64,000 nt of DNA from Actinomadura coerulea (GTDB lineage Bacteria > Actinomycetota > Actinomycetes > Streptosporangiales > Streptosporangiaceae): positions 3,782,001 to 3,846,000 of the forward strand of contig NZ_JACHMQ010000001.1 of the NCBI RefSeq assembly GCF_014208105.1, given 5' to 3'. How positions within the stretch are numbered: position 1 is the first letter of the stretch; each line of letters begins with the position of its first letter. This document shows positions 17,438-24,881 of the stretch, piece by piece. The notes under the pieces are model-generated. The model was not told the origin of the DNA, made no database searches, and worked only from the letters and a program-made list of their open reading frames with translations. A program made the translations under genes and the position numbers.

Positions 17438-18504
17438 GTCGTGCATGCCTGTACCAGCGTCCTGACCTGGGCGCCGTAGGTGTCCAGGCCCTCTGCGGAG
17501 CTTCCGGGCAGGCCGGTCAGCCCGGGGAGTAGATCGCCGAAGGCGTTCACCTCGCACACCGCGAACCGCTTCAACCCGAACCCCACGAGCAGGTCGACGC
17601 CGACCATCGGGCTGCCCGGGAAACAGGCGGCTGCCCGCGCGCACACGTCCAGGCCCCGCCTCCAGCCGTCCTCCCCTAGGGCGCGCCGCACCGCTCCCAG
17701 GTCTCCCCTGGCGCCGCCCAGGTGCAGGTTCGTCATCGGGGTCCGGCTGGTGCGGACGACCGCGTGCGTGGGCTCGCCGCCGATGACGACGACGCGCAGG
17801 TCGAACACGCGCCCGCCGAGCGTCGCCTTGGGCAACCACCGCTCGACGTGCAGTCCCTCCGGCGCGAGCAGGTCGATCAGCGCCGCGACCTCGTCCTCGG
17901 TCTCGTACGAGCGGACGCGCAGCGAGTTGACCAGGCGGCCGCCGGTCAGCGACGCCGACGTGACGGCCCGCACGCGGCCCGGCGCGGTCTGGAGGGCGAC
18001 CACGCCGGAGGCGGACGAGCCGTGCGCCGGTTTCACGAACACCCGCCGCTCGCCCGCCTCGTCCATCCGGGAGCGGAGTGCCGCGTACCCGTCGGCCCCG
18101 GGCAGCGCGGCCGGGACGGGGACCCCCGCGGAAAGGAGGCGGGCGTGGGTCAGCCGCTTGTCGAACATGACCGCGATCTCGTCGATGTCGCCGAGGACGC
18201 GGGCGCCGGACGCCGAGGCCTCCGCCGACAGCCGCCGCAGCGCCGCCGTGAACGTCCGGTGCCAGCGCGCCCCGCCGCCGACCCGCTCGGGCGCGCCGGG
18301 GCCGCGCAGCAGCGCGTCGGCCTCGGGGTCCTCGCCGGGCGAGTCGACGCGGACCAGCTCGCCCGCCGCGAAGGAGAGCGGGACGCCGCGCAGCACGTCC
18401 GTCCAGCGGACGAGCCGAGGCGCGGGCAGCCCGGCGGACCGGCACGCCGCGGCGAACAGCGCGGGGCGCCGGTCGCCGGGCGTGCCGACCACCGCGAGCG
18501 TCAT
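17434..18504 (-). CDS. STM4014 family protein, ATP-grasp-like ligase
   Basis: This 356-residue protein matches the STM4014 family and shows features I read as an ATP-grasp fold of the RimK kind. RRVFVKPAHGSSASGV fits the ATP-binding Lys and glycine loop, RVFDLRVVVIGGEPTHAVVR the central strand pair, and MVGVDLLVGFGLKRFAVCEVNAFGD the metal-binding Glu-x-Asn. Such enzymes form amide or ester bonds from a carboxylate through an acyl-phosphate. The ATP-grasp assignment is mine from motifs and should be tested by structure prediction. The ATG at 18504 overlaps the preceding stop as ATGA. Confidence 0.82.
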   Translation of the reverse strand: MTLAVVGTPGDRRPALFAAACRSAGLPAPRLVRWTDVLRGVPLSFAAGELVRVDSPGEDPEADALLRGPGAPERVGGGARWHRTFTAALRRLSAEASASGARVLGDIDEIAVMFDKRLTHARLLSAGVPVPAALPGADGYAALRSRMDEAGERRVFVKPAHGSSASGVVALQTAPGRVRAVTSASLTGGRLVNSLRVRSYETEDEVAALIDLLAPEGLHVERWLPKATLGGRVFDLRVVVIGGEPTHAVVRTSRTPMTNLHLGGARGDLGAVRRALGEDGWRRGLDVCARAAACFPGSPMVGVDLLVGFGLKRFAVCEVNAFGDLLPGLTGLPGSSAEGLDTYGAQVRTLVQACTT

Positions 18505-19454
18505 TCCGTCACCGCGATGTAGGAGTCGCTGAAGAACCGGTCCCGGCCCACCCACGACGCCTCCCCCAGCGCGTCGTCGAGATCGAGGTCGACGCCCGGC
18601 AGCGCCGCCCGGAGCCGTCCGGCCATCGGCTCGCTCAGGAAGGCATGGTGCAGATCGAGGCTGCGCAGGTGGGTGAGGGGCTGACCGGACAGCAGCGCCT
18701 CCGCTCCCCGGTCGGACAGCATCCCCATGGCCAGGCTGACCGACTCCAGGCGGGCGACGACCGGGGCGCTCGCCAGGGCCTCCGCCAGCTCGTCCTGGAA
18801 CGGGCCGTTCTCCAGGCCGAGGTGCTTCAGGGACGGGAACCGCTCGCCGGTGAAGAAGGGCGCGAAGTCCTCGGCCGAGGAGGACCCGCCGTGCTGGTCC
18901 GAGCCGATCCACAGGTCGAGGTGCTCCAGCGCGGGCAGGTCGCCGCCGGCGACCGCCCGCACGACCTCGGCCGGCAGCCCCCCGGACTCGATCCGCAGCA
19001 CCCTCAGCCGCTCGTGGCGCAGCGGCTCGAACCGCAGGTCGGACGCGCCGCGGATCTCGAAGTGCTCCAGCCCCGGAAAAGCCTCGAACAGCGGCGAGAT
19101 GTCGCCGTTCTGGATCCAGGAGATGTGGCATTCCCAGTCGAGGATGTCGCCGAAGAACAGCGCGCGCAGGCGGGGGAACCGCTCGGCGTTGTCCACCAGC
19201 CACCCCACCGGGTCGAACTCCTCGCGGGTGAACCCCCAGAAGCCGATGACAAGGTGGGTGACCTTCGTGGTGTCGACCGTCTTCAGGAGGCTGTCGATGT
19301 TCTCGGGGACCTCCGCGCCCCACACGCCGTTGTCGTGGACGTGGTGGTAGACGCCCCAGGCCACGTCCTCCGGCTCGGGCAGCGGGCCGTCCGGCTCGCC
19401 GTCGAAGGTGTGGACGGGCAGGCCCGCGAAGGTGGAGAGGCGTTCCTGGATCAT
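18501..19454 (-). CDS. STM4015 family protein, copy 1 (leucine-rich-repeat-like)
   Basis: This 317-residue protein starts MIQERLSTFAGLPVHTFDGEP. Its centre has LRR-like units with a leucine periodicity: LPALEHLDLWIGS, FPSLKHLGLENGPF, LTHLRSLDLHHAFLS. It matches the STM4015 family. LRR folds usually bind proteins or peptides, so it may recruit a substrate or partner for the two radical SAM enzymes. It is a tandem paralogue of the next upstream gene, with the same architecture and clear similarity along its length (TVDTT, ISWI, VARLESVSLAMGML against VARLESLSLAMGIL). The ATG at 19454 forms an ATGA overlap. Confidence 0.85.
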   Translation of the reverse strand: MIQERLSTFAGLPVHTFDGEPDGPLPEPEDVAWGVYHHVHDNGVWGAEVPENIDSLLKTVDTTKVTHLVIGFWGFTREEFDPVGWLVDNAERFPRLRALFFGDILDWECHISWIQNGDISPLFEAFPGLEHFEIRGASDLRFEPLRHERLRVLRIESGGLPAEVVRAVAGGDLPALEHLDLWIGSDQHGGSSSAEDFAPFFTGERFPSLKHLGLENGPFQDELAEALASAPVVARLESVSLAMGMLSDRGAEALLSGQPLTHLRSLDLHHAFLSEPMAGRLRAALPGVDLDLDDALGEASWVGRDRFFSDSYIAVTE

Positions 19455-20428
19455 TCCGACACCGCGATGTAGTGCCAGTCGCCGTCCGGCTTCGCCTGGT
19501 CGTCCAGGTCGACCTCGACGCCGGGCAGCGCCGCCCGCACCCGCTCGATCATCGCGTCGGACAGGAAGTGGTGGTGCAGGTCCAGCTCGCGCAGGTGGGT
19601 GAGCGGCTGGCCGGCCAGCAGCGCCTCGGCGCCCCGGTCGGTCAGGATGCCCATCGCCAGGCTCAGCGACTCCAGCCGGGCGACGACCGGCGCGCCGGCG
19701 ACCGCCGCCGCGACCTCGTCCTGGATCTCGCTGTCCTCCAAGCCGAGGTGGCGCAGCGCCGGCAGCCGCTCGCCGGACAGGAACGGCGCGAGGTCGGCGA
19801 CGGTGGCGTCGCCGCCGTAGTTCGCCGAGCCGAGCCACAGGTCGAGGTGCTCCAGGTTGGGCAGGTCGCTCGCGCCGACGGCGCGGACGATCCGCGCGGG
19901 CAGCCCGCCCGACTCGAAGCGCAGCACCTTCAGCCTGTCGCTCTTGACCGGGTCGAGGACGAGCCCTTGCGCACCGCGCACCTCCAGCCGCTCCAGGTCG
20001 GGGAACGCGGCGAACAGGGGCGTGATGTCGCCGTGCTCGATCCAGGAGATCTCCGCCTCCTCGCCGGTGATGTCCCCGAGGAACAGCGACCGCAACTTGG
20101 GGAACGACGCTGCCGCCCCGGTCAGCATCTCCACCGGGTCGGGGACGTTCTCCAGCTCGTAGGACGCGCCCCAGTAGCCGATGATGAGCGCCGTCACCTC
20201 GGTGGTGTCGACCGTCTCCATGAACCGCGCCCAGACGTCGCCGAAGGGCTCCTCGTCGAAGGACGTCCCGACGAACCAGGCGGCCTCGCCCGCGGGCGGG
20301 AAGTCCTCCCCGCTGACGGGGTCGGTGCCCGCGCCGCGGCCGTCGTCCTCCTCCTCAATGCCGGTGTCCTCGTTGAACGTGGCCACCGGCAGGCCGACGT
20401 ATTCCTCAAGGTGCTGATAAATGGCCAT
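19451..20428 (-). CDS. STM4015 family protein, copy 2 (leucine-rich-repeat-like), first gene of the operon
   Basis: This 325-residue protein starts MAIYQHLEEYVGLPVATFNED. It differs from copy 1 mainly by an acidic insert near the N-terminus (GIEEEDDGRGAGTD). The LRR-like units LPNLEHLDLWLGS, LPALRHLGLEDSE and LTHLRELDLHHHFLS align with copy 1. The ATG at 20428 has a good GAAGGGG ribosome site, unlike the coupled downstream genes, so this is the operon's first gene. A short palindrome (20458-20470) lies 30-42 bp upstream. Confidence 0.85.
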   Translation of the reverse strand: MAIYQHLEEYVGLPVATFNEDTGIEEEDDGRGAGTDPVSGEDFPPAGEAAWFVGTSFDEEPFGDVWARFMETVDTTEVTALIIGYWGASYELENVPDPVEMLTGAAASFPKLRSLFLGDITGEEAEISWIEHGDITPLFAAFPDLERLEVRGAQGLVLDPVKSDRLKVLRFESGGLPARIVRAVGASDLPNLEHLDLWLGSANYGGDATVADLAPFLSGERLPALRHLGLEDSEIQDEVAAAVAGAPVVARLESLSLAMGILTDRGAEALLAGQPLTHLRELDLHHHFLSDAMIERVRAALPGVEVDLDDQAKPDGDWHYIAVSE

Positions 20429-20457
20429 GGGTCCCCTTCGCCTGATCGTCGGCACAT

Positions 20458-20470
20458 GTCCTATCAGGAC
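20458..20470. promoter_or_regulatory. Short palindrome upstream of the STM4015-STM4011 operon
   Basis: GTCCT-ATC-AGGAC lies 30-42 bp before the first start codon of the operon, where an operator or 5'-leader hairpin could sit. Short palindromes arise by chance, so support is limited. Confidence 0.35.
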
Positions 20471-20519
20471 CGACGGACAAACCGCGACGCTTTCCGGGGT
20501 TCGGAGGCGGGCCCGGGGA

Positions 20520-21335
20520 TCAGGAGGCGATCAGCACCGACCCCTTGTACTTGTCCTCGACGAACTTCTTCACCTCGGGGCCCTGGAGCAGCTGGACGAG
20601 CTTCTTCACGCGCGGGTCGTCCTTGTCCTCCGGCAGCGTGACGATGCCGTTGGCGTAGGGATTGCCCTCGGCCTTCTCGGCGGCGAGCGCGTCTCGGTTC
20701 GGGGCGAGCCCGGCCTCGATGGCGTAGTTGCCGTTGATCACCGACAGGTCGACGTCCTCCAGCGAGCGGGGCAGCTGCGCGGCCTTGAGCGGCTTGAACT
20801 TCAGGCCCTTGGGGTTGCTCGCGACGTCCCGCTCGGTCGCGCTGGTCGGCGCGTCCGGCTTGAGGGTGATCAGGCCGTTGTCGGCGAGCAGCTTCAGCGA
20901 GCGGCCCTCGTTGGCCGGGTCGTTCGGCACCGCGACCGTCGCGCCCTGCGGGACGGCCTGCAGGCTCTTCACCTTCTTGGAGTACACGCCGAGGGGCTCC
21001 AGGTGCACGGGCGCGACGAACGCCAGCTTCGTCCCGGACTTCTTCTCGAACTCCTCCATGAACGGCACGTGCTGGAAGTAGTTGGCGGTGACCTGCCCCT
21101 CCTTCAGCGCGGTGTTGGGCTGCTGGTAGTCGCTGAAGGTGACGATCTCCAGCTTGAGGCCGGCCTTGCCCGCCAGGTCGTCCTTGACGTACTTGAGGAT
21201 GTCGCCGTGCGGGACGGGGTTGACCGCGACCTTCAGCGGGGCGTCCGGGTCGTCGGAGGCCGACGAGGAGCCGCAGGCGGTGAGGCCCGCGAGCAGGACG
21301 GCGGAGGCCAGCGCGGCGGTGAGCTTGCGAAGCAC
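20520..21335 (-). CDS. metQ: MetQ/NlpA family methionine ABC transporter substrate-binding lipoprotein
   Basis: This 271-residue protein has an N-terminal signal with lipobox LTAC (Cys near residue 21), so it is a membrane-anchored lipoprotein. It continues with the NlpA/MetQ pattern: KVAVNPVPHGDILKYV, NYFQHVPFMEEF, VPNDPANEGRSLKLLADNGLI and YAIEAGLAP. It should deliver methionine (possibly D-methionine or methionine-containing peptides) to the MetIN complex. The GTG at 21335 has AAAGG 8 nt upstream. It is the last gene of metNIQ, 29 nt after metI. Confidence 0.92.
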   Translation of the reverse strand: MLRKLTAALASAVLLAGLTACGSSSASDDPDAPLKVAVNPVPHGDILKYVKDDLAGKAGLKLEIVTFSDYQQPNTALKEGQVTANYFQHVPFMEEFEKKSGTKLAFVAPVHLEPLGVYSKKVKSLQAVPQGATVAVPNDPANEGRSLKLLADNGLITLKPDAPTSATERDVASNPKGLKFKPLKAAQLPRSLEDVDLSVINGNYAIEAGLAPNRDALAAEKAEGNPYANGIVTLPEDKDDPRVKKLVQLLQGPEVKKFVEDKYKGSVLIAS

Positions 21336-21364
21336 GAGGAGTGCCTTTCTCTGTGGGTTCGGTG

Positions 21365-22021
21365 CTACTTGTGGGTCAGGCGGCGGGAGGCGAGGTCCCC
21401 CGCCGCCTGGATGATCAGGACGATGACGACCAGCAGCGCCACGGTGGAGACCATGACCTTGGTCTCGAAGCGCTCGTAGCCGTAGACGACCGCGAGATTG
21501 CCGAGCCCGCCGCCGCCGACCGTCCCGGCCATGGCCGTGTAGCCGATGAGCGCGATGACGGTGACGGTCAGCCCGGACACCAGGCCCGGCCGCGCCTCGC
21601 GCAGCAGGACCTTGCCGACGATCTCGCGGCGGGTGGCGCCCATCGCGTCCGCCGCGGCGACGACGCCCGGGTCGACCTCGCGCAGCGCGATCTCGACGAG
21701 CCGCGCGTAGAACGGGATGGCGCCGACGGTCAGCGGGACGATGGCGGCGGCGTTGCCGATGCTGGTGCCGACGACCGCCCGGGTGAACGGGATGATCGCC
21801 ACCATCAGGATGAGGAACGGCAGCGACCTGCCGATGTTGACCACGACGCCGAGCACGGCGTTGATCGGCGGCGCGGGCAGCAGCCCGCCCCGTTCGGTGA
21901 TCACCAGCAGCACCCCGAGCAGGAGCCCGAGGGCGGCGGTGAACAGCGTCGCGACGCCGGTCATGTAGAGGGTCTCGCGCGTGGCGGGCCACAGCAGCGG
22001 CATGACCTCGTTCCAGCTCAT
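21365..22021 (-). CDS. metI: MetI family methionine ABC transporter permease
   Basis: The 218-residue integral membrane protein has five predicted helices and the EAA loop YARLVEIALREVDPGVVAAADAMGAT that contacts the ATPase, typical of MetI. The ATG at 22021 overlaps the metN stop as ATGA. Confidence 0.93.
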   Translation of the reverse strand: MSWNEVMPLLWPATRETLYMTGVATLFTAALGLLLGVLLVITERGGLLPAPPINAVLGVVVNIGRSLPFLILMVAIIPFTRAVVGTSIGNAAAIVPLTVGAIPFYARLVEIALREVDPGVVAAADAMGATRREIVGKVLLREARPGLVSGLTVTVIALIGYTAMAGTVGGGGLGNLAVVYGYERFETKVMVSTVALLVVIVLIIQAAGDLASRRLTHK

Positions 22022-23040
22022 CGGGGGTCCTCCTGGACAAGGTCGTCGGCCTGCTCCGCGTTCCGGACCTGGACGGCGAGGCCGGACTCGCGCAGGAACG
22101 CCAGCTGCGCGGCGTTGGTCCGGGGGTCGCCGGGCAGTTCGAGCTGGAGCCGTCCGACGCGCTCGCCGCCGACCGTCTCCACCGCGCCGCCGAGGATGTT
22201 GACGTCCAGCGCGTACTTGCGGGCGAGCGCCGACACGAACGGCTCGTCGGTCGCGCCGCCGGTGAAGGTGACCTCGACCAGCGTCGTGCCCTCGCGGGGC
22301 TCGGCGGGAGGCAGCGGGAACAGGCCGCGCGCCAGCTCCGAGCCGGGCCGGGCCAGCAGCTCGGGCACCGGTCCCGACTCGGTGAAGCGGCCCTCCCGCA
22401 TGACCGCGGCCGAGTCGCAGATGCGCTTCACCACGTCCATCTCGTGGGTGATGAGCAGGATCGTGAGGCCGAGCCGGCGGTTGAGGTCGCGCAGCAGCTC
22501 CAGGATCGAGGCGGTCGTCTCGGGGTCGAGCGCCGACGTCGCCTCGTCCGACAGCAGCACCTTCGGCCGGCCCGCGAGCGCACGGGCGATGCCGACGCGC
22601 TGCTTCTGGCCGCCGGAGATCTGCGCCGGGTGGGCCCTGGCGTGCTCGGTGAGCCCGACGAGGTCCAGCAGCTCGGCGACGCGCCCGGCCCGCTCGGCGC
22701 GCGGGACGCCCATGACCTCCAGCGGGAACGCGACGTTCCCGGCGACGGTCCTGCTGCCGAGCAGGCCGAAGTGCTGGTGGATCATGCCGATGCCCTGGCG
22801 CGCCCGGCGCAGCTCCCCGCCGCGCAGCGCCGGCAGGTCCCGGCCGCCGACCACCACGCGGCCCTCGTCCGGGCGCTCCAGCAGGTTGACGCAGCGCAGC
22901 AGGGTGCTCTTTCCGGCGCCGCTGCGGCCGAGCACGCCGAAGACCTCGCCCTCGACGACGGTCAGGTCGACGCCGTCGACGGCGGTCACCTCGCGGCCGC
23001 GACCGCGGTAGACCTTACGAAGTTTTTCGATCTGAATCAC
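22018..23040 (-). CDS. metN: Methionine ABC transporter ATP-binding protein MetN
   Basis: This 340-residue ATPase has Walker A GRSGAGKSTLL, signature ISGGQKQRVGIARAL, Walker B KVLLSDEATSALDP and the H-loop LLITHEMDVV. A C-terminal NIL domain (about residues 262-340, TTLVEVTFTGGATDEPFVSALARKY) is the methionine-sensing regulatory part that gives transinhibition in MetN proteins. The GTG start at 23040 follows a leader of roughly 300 nt; a very short upstream frame (MGDSL) overlaps the start by a shared TGTGA. Confidence 0.93.
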   Translation of the reverse strand: MIQIEKLRKVYRGRGREVTAVDGVDLTVVEGEVFGVLGRSGAGKSTLLRCVNLLERPDEGRVVVGGRDLPALRGGELRRARQGIGMIHQHFGLLGSRTVAGNVAFPLEVMGVPRAERAGRVAELLDLVGLTEHARAHPAQISGGQKQRVGIARALAGRPKVLLSDEATSALDPETTASILELLRDLNRRLGLTILLITHEMDVVKRICDSAAVMREGRFTESGPVPELLARPGSELARGLFPLPPAEPREGTTLVEVTFTGGATDEPFVSALARKYALDVNILGGAVETVGGERVGRLQLELPGDPRTNAAQLAFLRESGLAVQVRNAEQADDLVQEDPR

Positions 23041-23266
23041 AGGGAATCACCCATGCGGACGGGGGCCGCCGGACGGGCGGCGTTCGGGACGGATCGGCGA
23101 TCAGGAATGCGCCGGGCGCCGGAGGGCGCGCCGAGGCGGCGCCGCGCGGGTCAGGAGAGACCGGGCGGGTACGGCGCGTGGCTCAGCAGGTGGCGTTGGA
23201 AGAACATGCGCGACTCAGGGGTTCGGAGTTCGCTCGCTTCGGGGCGCGAGGCTCAGGCGGGGGCCC

Positions 23267-23305
23267 TCAGCGGTCACACATTCGCCGGCAACACGTACGC
23301 CGCAT
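23267..23305 (-). CDS. Possible Cys/Met-rich leader peptide upstream of metNIQ
   Basis: This 12-residue frame reads MRRTCCRRMCDR, with ATG at 23305 and TGA at 23267. Three of 12 residues are Cys, rare in GC-rich random DNA, and the frame lies inside the predicted metN leader. Cys-rich upstream peptides act as cysteine-responsive attenuators in mycobacteria. The ribosome site is weak (GGCGGG). Chance occurrence is possible. Confidence 0.3.
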   Translation of the reverse strand: MRRTCCRRMCDR

Positions 23306-23362
23306 GGCCCGCCGCGTCGGCGGGCGGTGCTCACGGCACGGGCGTACGGAAGGCATGTCAGC

Positions 23363-23391
23363 AGTTAACCGGCCGCACACCGATGACGCAA
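23363..23391 (-). promoter_or_regulatory. Predicted metNIQ promoter
   Basis: Minus-strand TTGCGT (23386-23391) and TTAACT (23363-23368) are spaced by 17 bp. The -10 fit is only partial. Confidence 0.35.
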
Positions 23392-23436
23392 ATCCACCCG
23401 GTGTGATGCTCATCGCTGCGGATCGCCGCGTTCGCC

Positions 23437-24237
23437 CTAGTCATCGCGGTAGTCGACCCAGGTCTCCCCCGAGCCGCTGCGGACGGAGATCCGGCGGGAC
23501 GAGCGGTCGTCGTACACCGCCGGGTTGAGATGGGCGTTGCCCGCGCCCGTCCACCCGGCGACCCGGTAGCGCGAGCCCGGCGGAACGATGATCTTCACGG
23601 TGCCCGAGCCCGCGGAGGCGTCGACCGAACCCGGCGGCTCGGCGTAGCGGAGGTCGAGAGTGCCCGACGACACGTCGGCCTGGGTCTTCGCCGAGGCCAG
23701 CGCGCGGCCGTTGATCGTTCCGGACCTCGCCAGCAGCCGCAGCCGCCCGCGCGCCCCGGCGACGGCGATCTCCCCGGCCCCGGTCCGCAGGTCGAGGTCG
23801 CCGGTCACCCCGCGCACGTCGATGCTCCCGGAGCCGGAGACCGCCGACACGCGCGCCCCCGCCGGGACCTGGACGTCGATGTCCGCTCCGCACCCGATGC
23901 CCAGCCGGTCCGGTCCCGGGCAGCGGAAGGTGACGAACAGGACGTCGTCCACCACCGACTCGGTGATCTCGGGCTCGCTCAGGCCCCAGTGGAGGTCCTT
24001 GTAGACGCGCGCACCGCCGTCCGATCCCGGCCCCACCGTGATCTCGGCGTTGCCCGCGTCCAGCCGCACCTCCCGGATCGGCCCCGGGTGGGGGGTCATC
24101 GACGTCGCCGTCCGCCTGACGGCCCGGCCGAACGCCGTGAGGGCGACCGGGGCGACCACGACCAGCGCCGTCGCGAGCGCCAGCGCGATCCAGACGGCGC
24201 GGCGCCGCGGCCGGTCCGGGGCGGCCGGGGCCGTCAC
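23437..24237 (-). CDS. DUF4097-type beta-repeat protein with N-terminal membrane anchor
   Basis: This 266-residue protein has a basic start (PDRPRRRAVW), one transmembrane helix (IALALATALVVVAPVALTAFG, about residues 15-35) and an extracytoplasmic beta-solenoid-like region of short repeats such as SGSGSIDVRG, TGAGEIAVAG, RSGTINGRA and SAGSGTVKII, typical of DUF4097/adhesin-like proteins. The GTG at 24237 overlaps the response-regulator stop as GTGA, so it is the third gene of a kinase-regulator-effector operon. This arrangement suggests an envelope-stress role, which is inference. Confidence 0.82.
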   Translation of the reverse strand: MTAPAAPDRPRRRAVWIALALATALVVVAPVALTAFGRAVRRTATSMTPHPGPIREVRLDAGNAEITVGPGSDGGARVYKDLHWGLSEPEITESVVDDVLFVTFRCPGPDRLGIGCGADIDVQVPAGARVSAVSGSGSIDVRGVTGDLDLRTGAGEIAVAGARGRLRLLARSGTINGRALASAKTQADVSSGTLDLRYAEPPGSVDASAGSGTVKIIVPPGSRYRVAGWTGAGNAHLNPAVYDDRSSRRISVRSGSGETWVDYRDD

Positions 24238-24881
24238 CCCTCGCCGTCCAGGAAGCGCAGCACGGCGAGGACGCGGCGGTGGTCGCCCTCGGCGTGCGGG
24301 AGGTCGAGCTTGGCGAAGATGCTGTTGATGTGCTTGGCGACCGCGCTCTCGCTCACCACCAGCGCCGCGGCGATGCCCGCGTTGGAGCGGCCCTCGGCCA
24401 TGAGCGCGAGCACCTCCTTCTCGCGCGGGGTGAGCCGGTCGAGCGGGTCGCGGTGCCGGCGCAGCAGCAGCTGCGAGACGACCTCGGGGTCCAGGGCGGT
24501 GCCGCCGGAGGCGACCCTGCGCAGCGCGTCAAGGAAGGCCGAGACGTCCGCGACGCGGTCCTTGAGCAGGTAGCCGACGCCGCTGGTGCTGGTCGACAGC
24601 AGGTCCGCCGCGTACCGCTCCTCGACGTACTGCGACAGCAGCAGGACCGCGGTCCCGGGCGTCTCGCGCCGCATCACCAGCGCCGCGCGGACGCCCTCGT
24701 CGGTGAAGCCGGGCGGCATCCGGACGTCCACGATCGCCGCGTCGGGCCGGTGCTCGCGCACGGCGGCCAGCAGCCCCTCGGCCTCGCCGACGGCCGCGGC
24801 GACCTCGAATCCCGAGGTCTCCAGGACCTTGATCAGCCCGGCCCGGAGCAGGACCGAGTCCTCGGCGATCACAATGCGCAC
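24234..24881 (-). CDS. NarL/LuxR-family response regulator
   Basis: This 215-residue regulator has a receiver domain (VIAEDSVLLRAGL; phospho-acceptor Asp in AIVDVRMPP; Lys in YLLKDRV) and a LuxR-type HTH (LTPREKEVLALMAEGRSNAGIAAALVVSESAVAKHINSIFAKLDL). The GTG at 24881 has GTGGAG upstream and overlaps the kinase gene by 13 nt. Its partner is the adjacent histidine kinase; likely targets include this operon and neighbouring envelope genes. Confidence 0.9.
   Translation of the reverse strand: MRIVIAEDSVLLRAGLIKVLETSGFEVAAAVGEAEGLLAAVREHRPDAAIVDVRMPPGFTDEGVRAALVMRRETPGTAVLLLSQYVEERYAADLLSTSTSGVGYLLKDRVADVSAFLDALRRVASGGTALDPEVVSQLLLRRHRDPLDRLTPREKEVLALMAEGRSNAGIAAALVVSESAVAKHINSIFAKLDLPHAEGDHRRVLAVLRFLDGEG

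Larger units (their letters stand above)
23041..23436 (-). other. 396-bp region: metNIQ promoter and long 5' leader with short upstream frames
   Basis: No ordinary gene fits here. On the minus strand a promoter-like TTGCGT-N17-TTAACT lies at 23363-23391, predicting a leader of about 315 nt. Inside it are two short frames: a 12-codon frame at 23267-23305 reading MRRTCCRRMCDR (three Cys, one internal Met) and an 18-codon frame at 23151-23207 reading MFFQRHLLSHAPYPPGLS. GC-rich hairpins lie between the second and metN, including GCGCCG-CCT-CGGCGC near 23130-23145. I do not find the conserved core of an S-box (SAM-I) riboswitch. Confidence 0.5.

Noticed and set aside
23041..23436. SAM-I (S-box) riboswitch upstream of metNIQ
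   Set aside because: The conserved core (GGCAACC and kink-turn elements) was not found on either strand; a leader-peptide mechanism fits better. A covariance-model search would be decisive.
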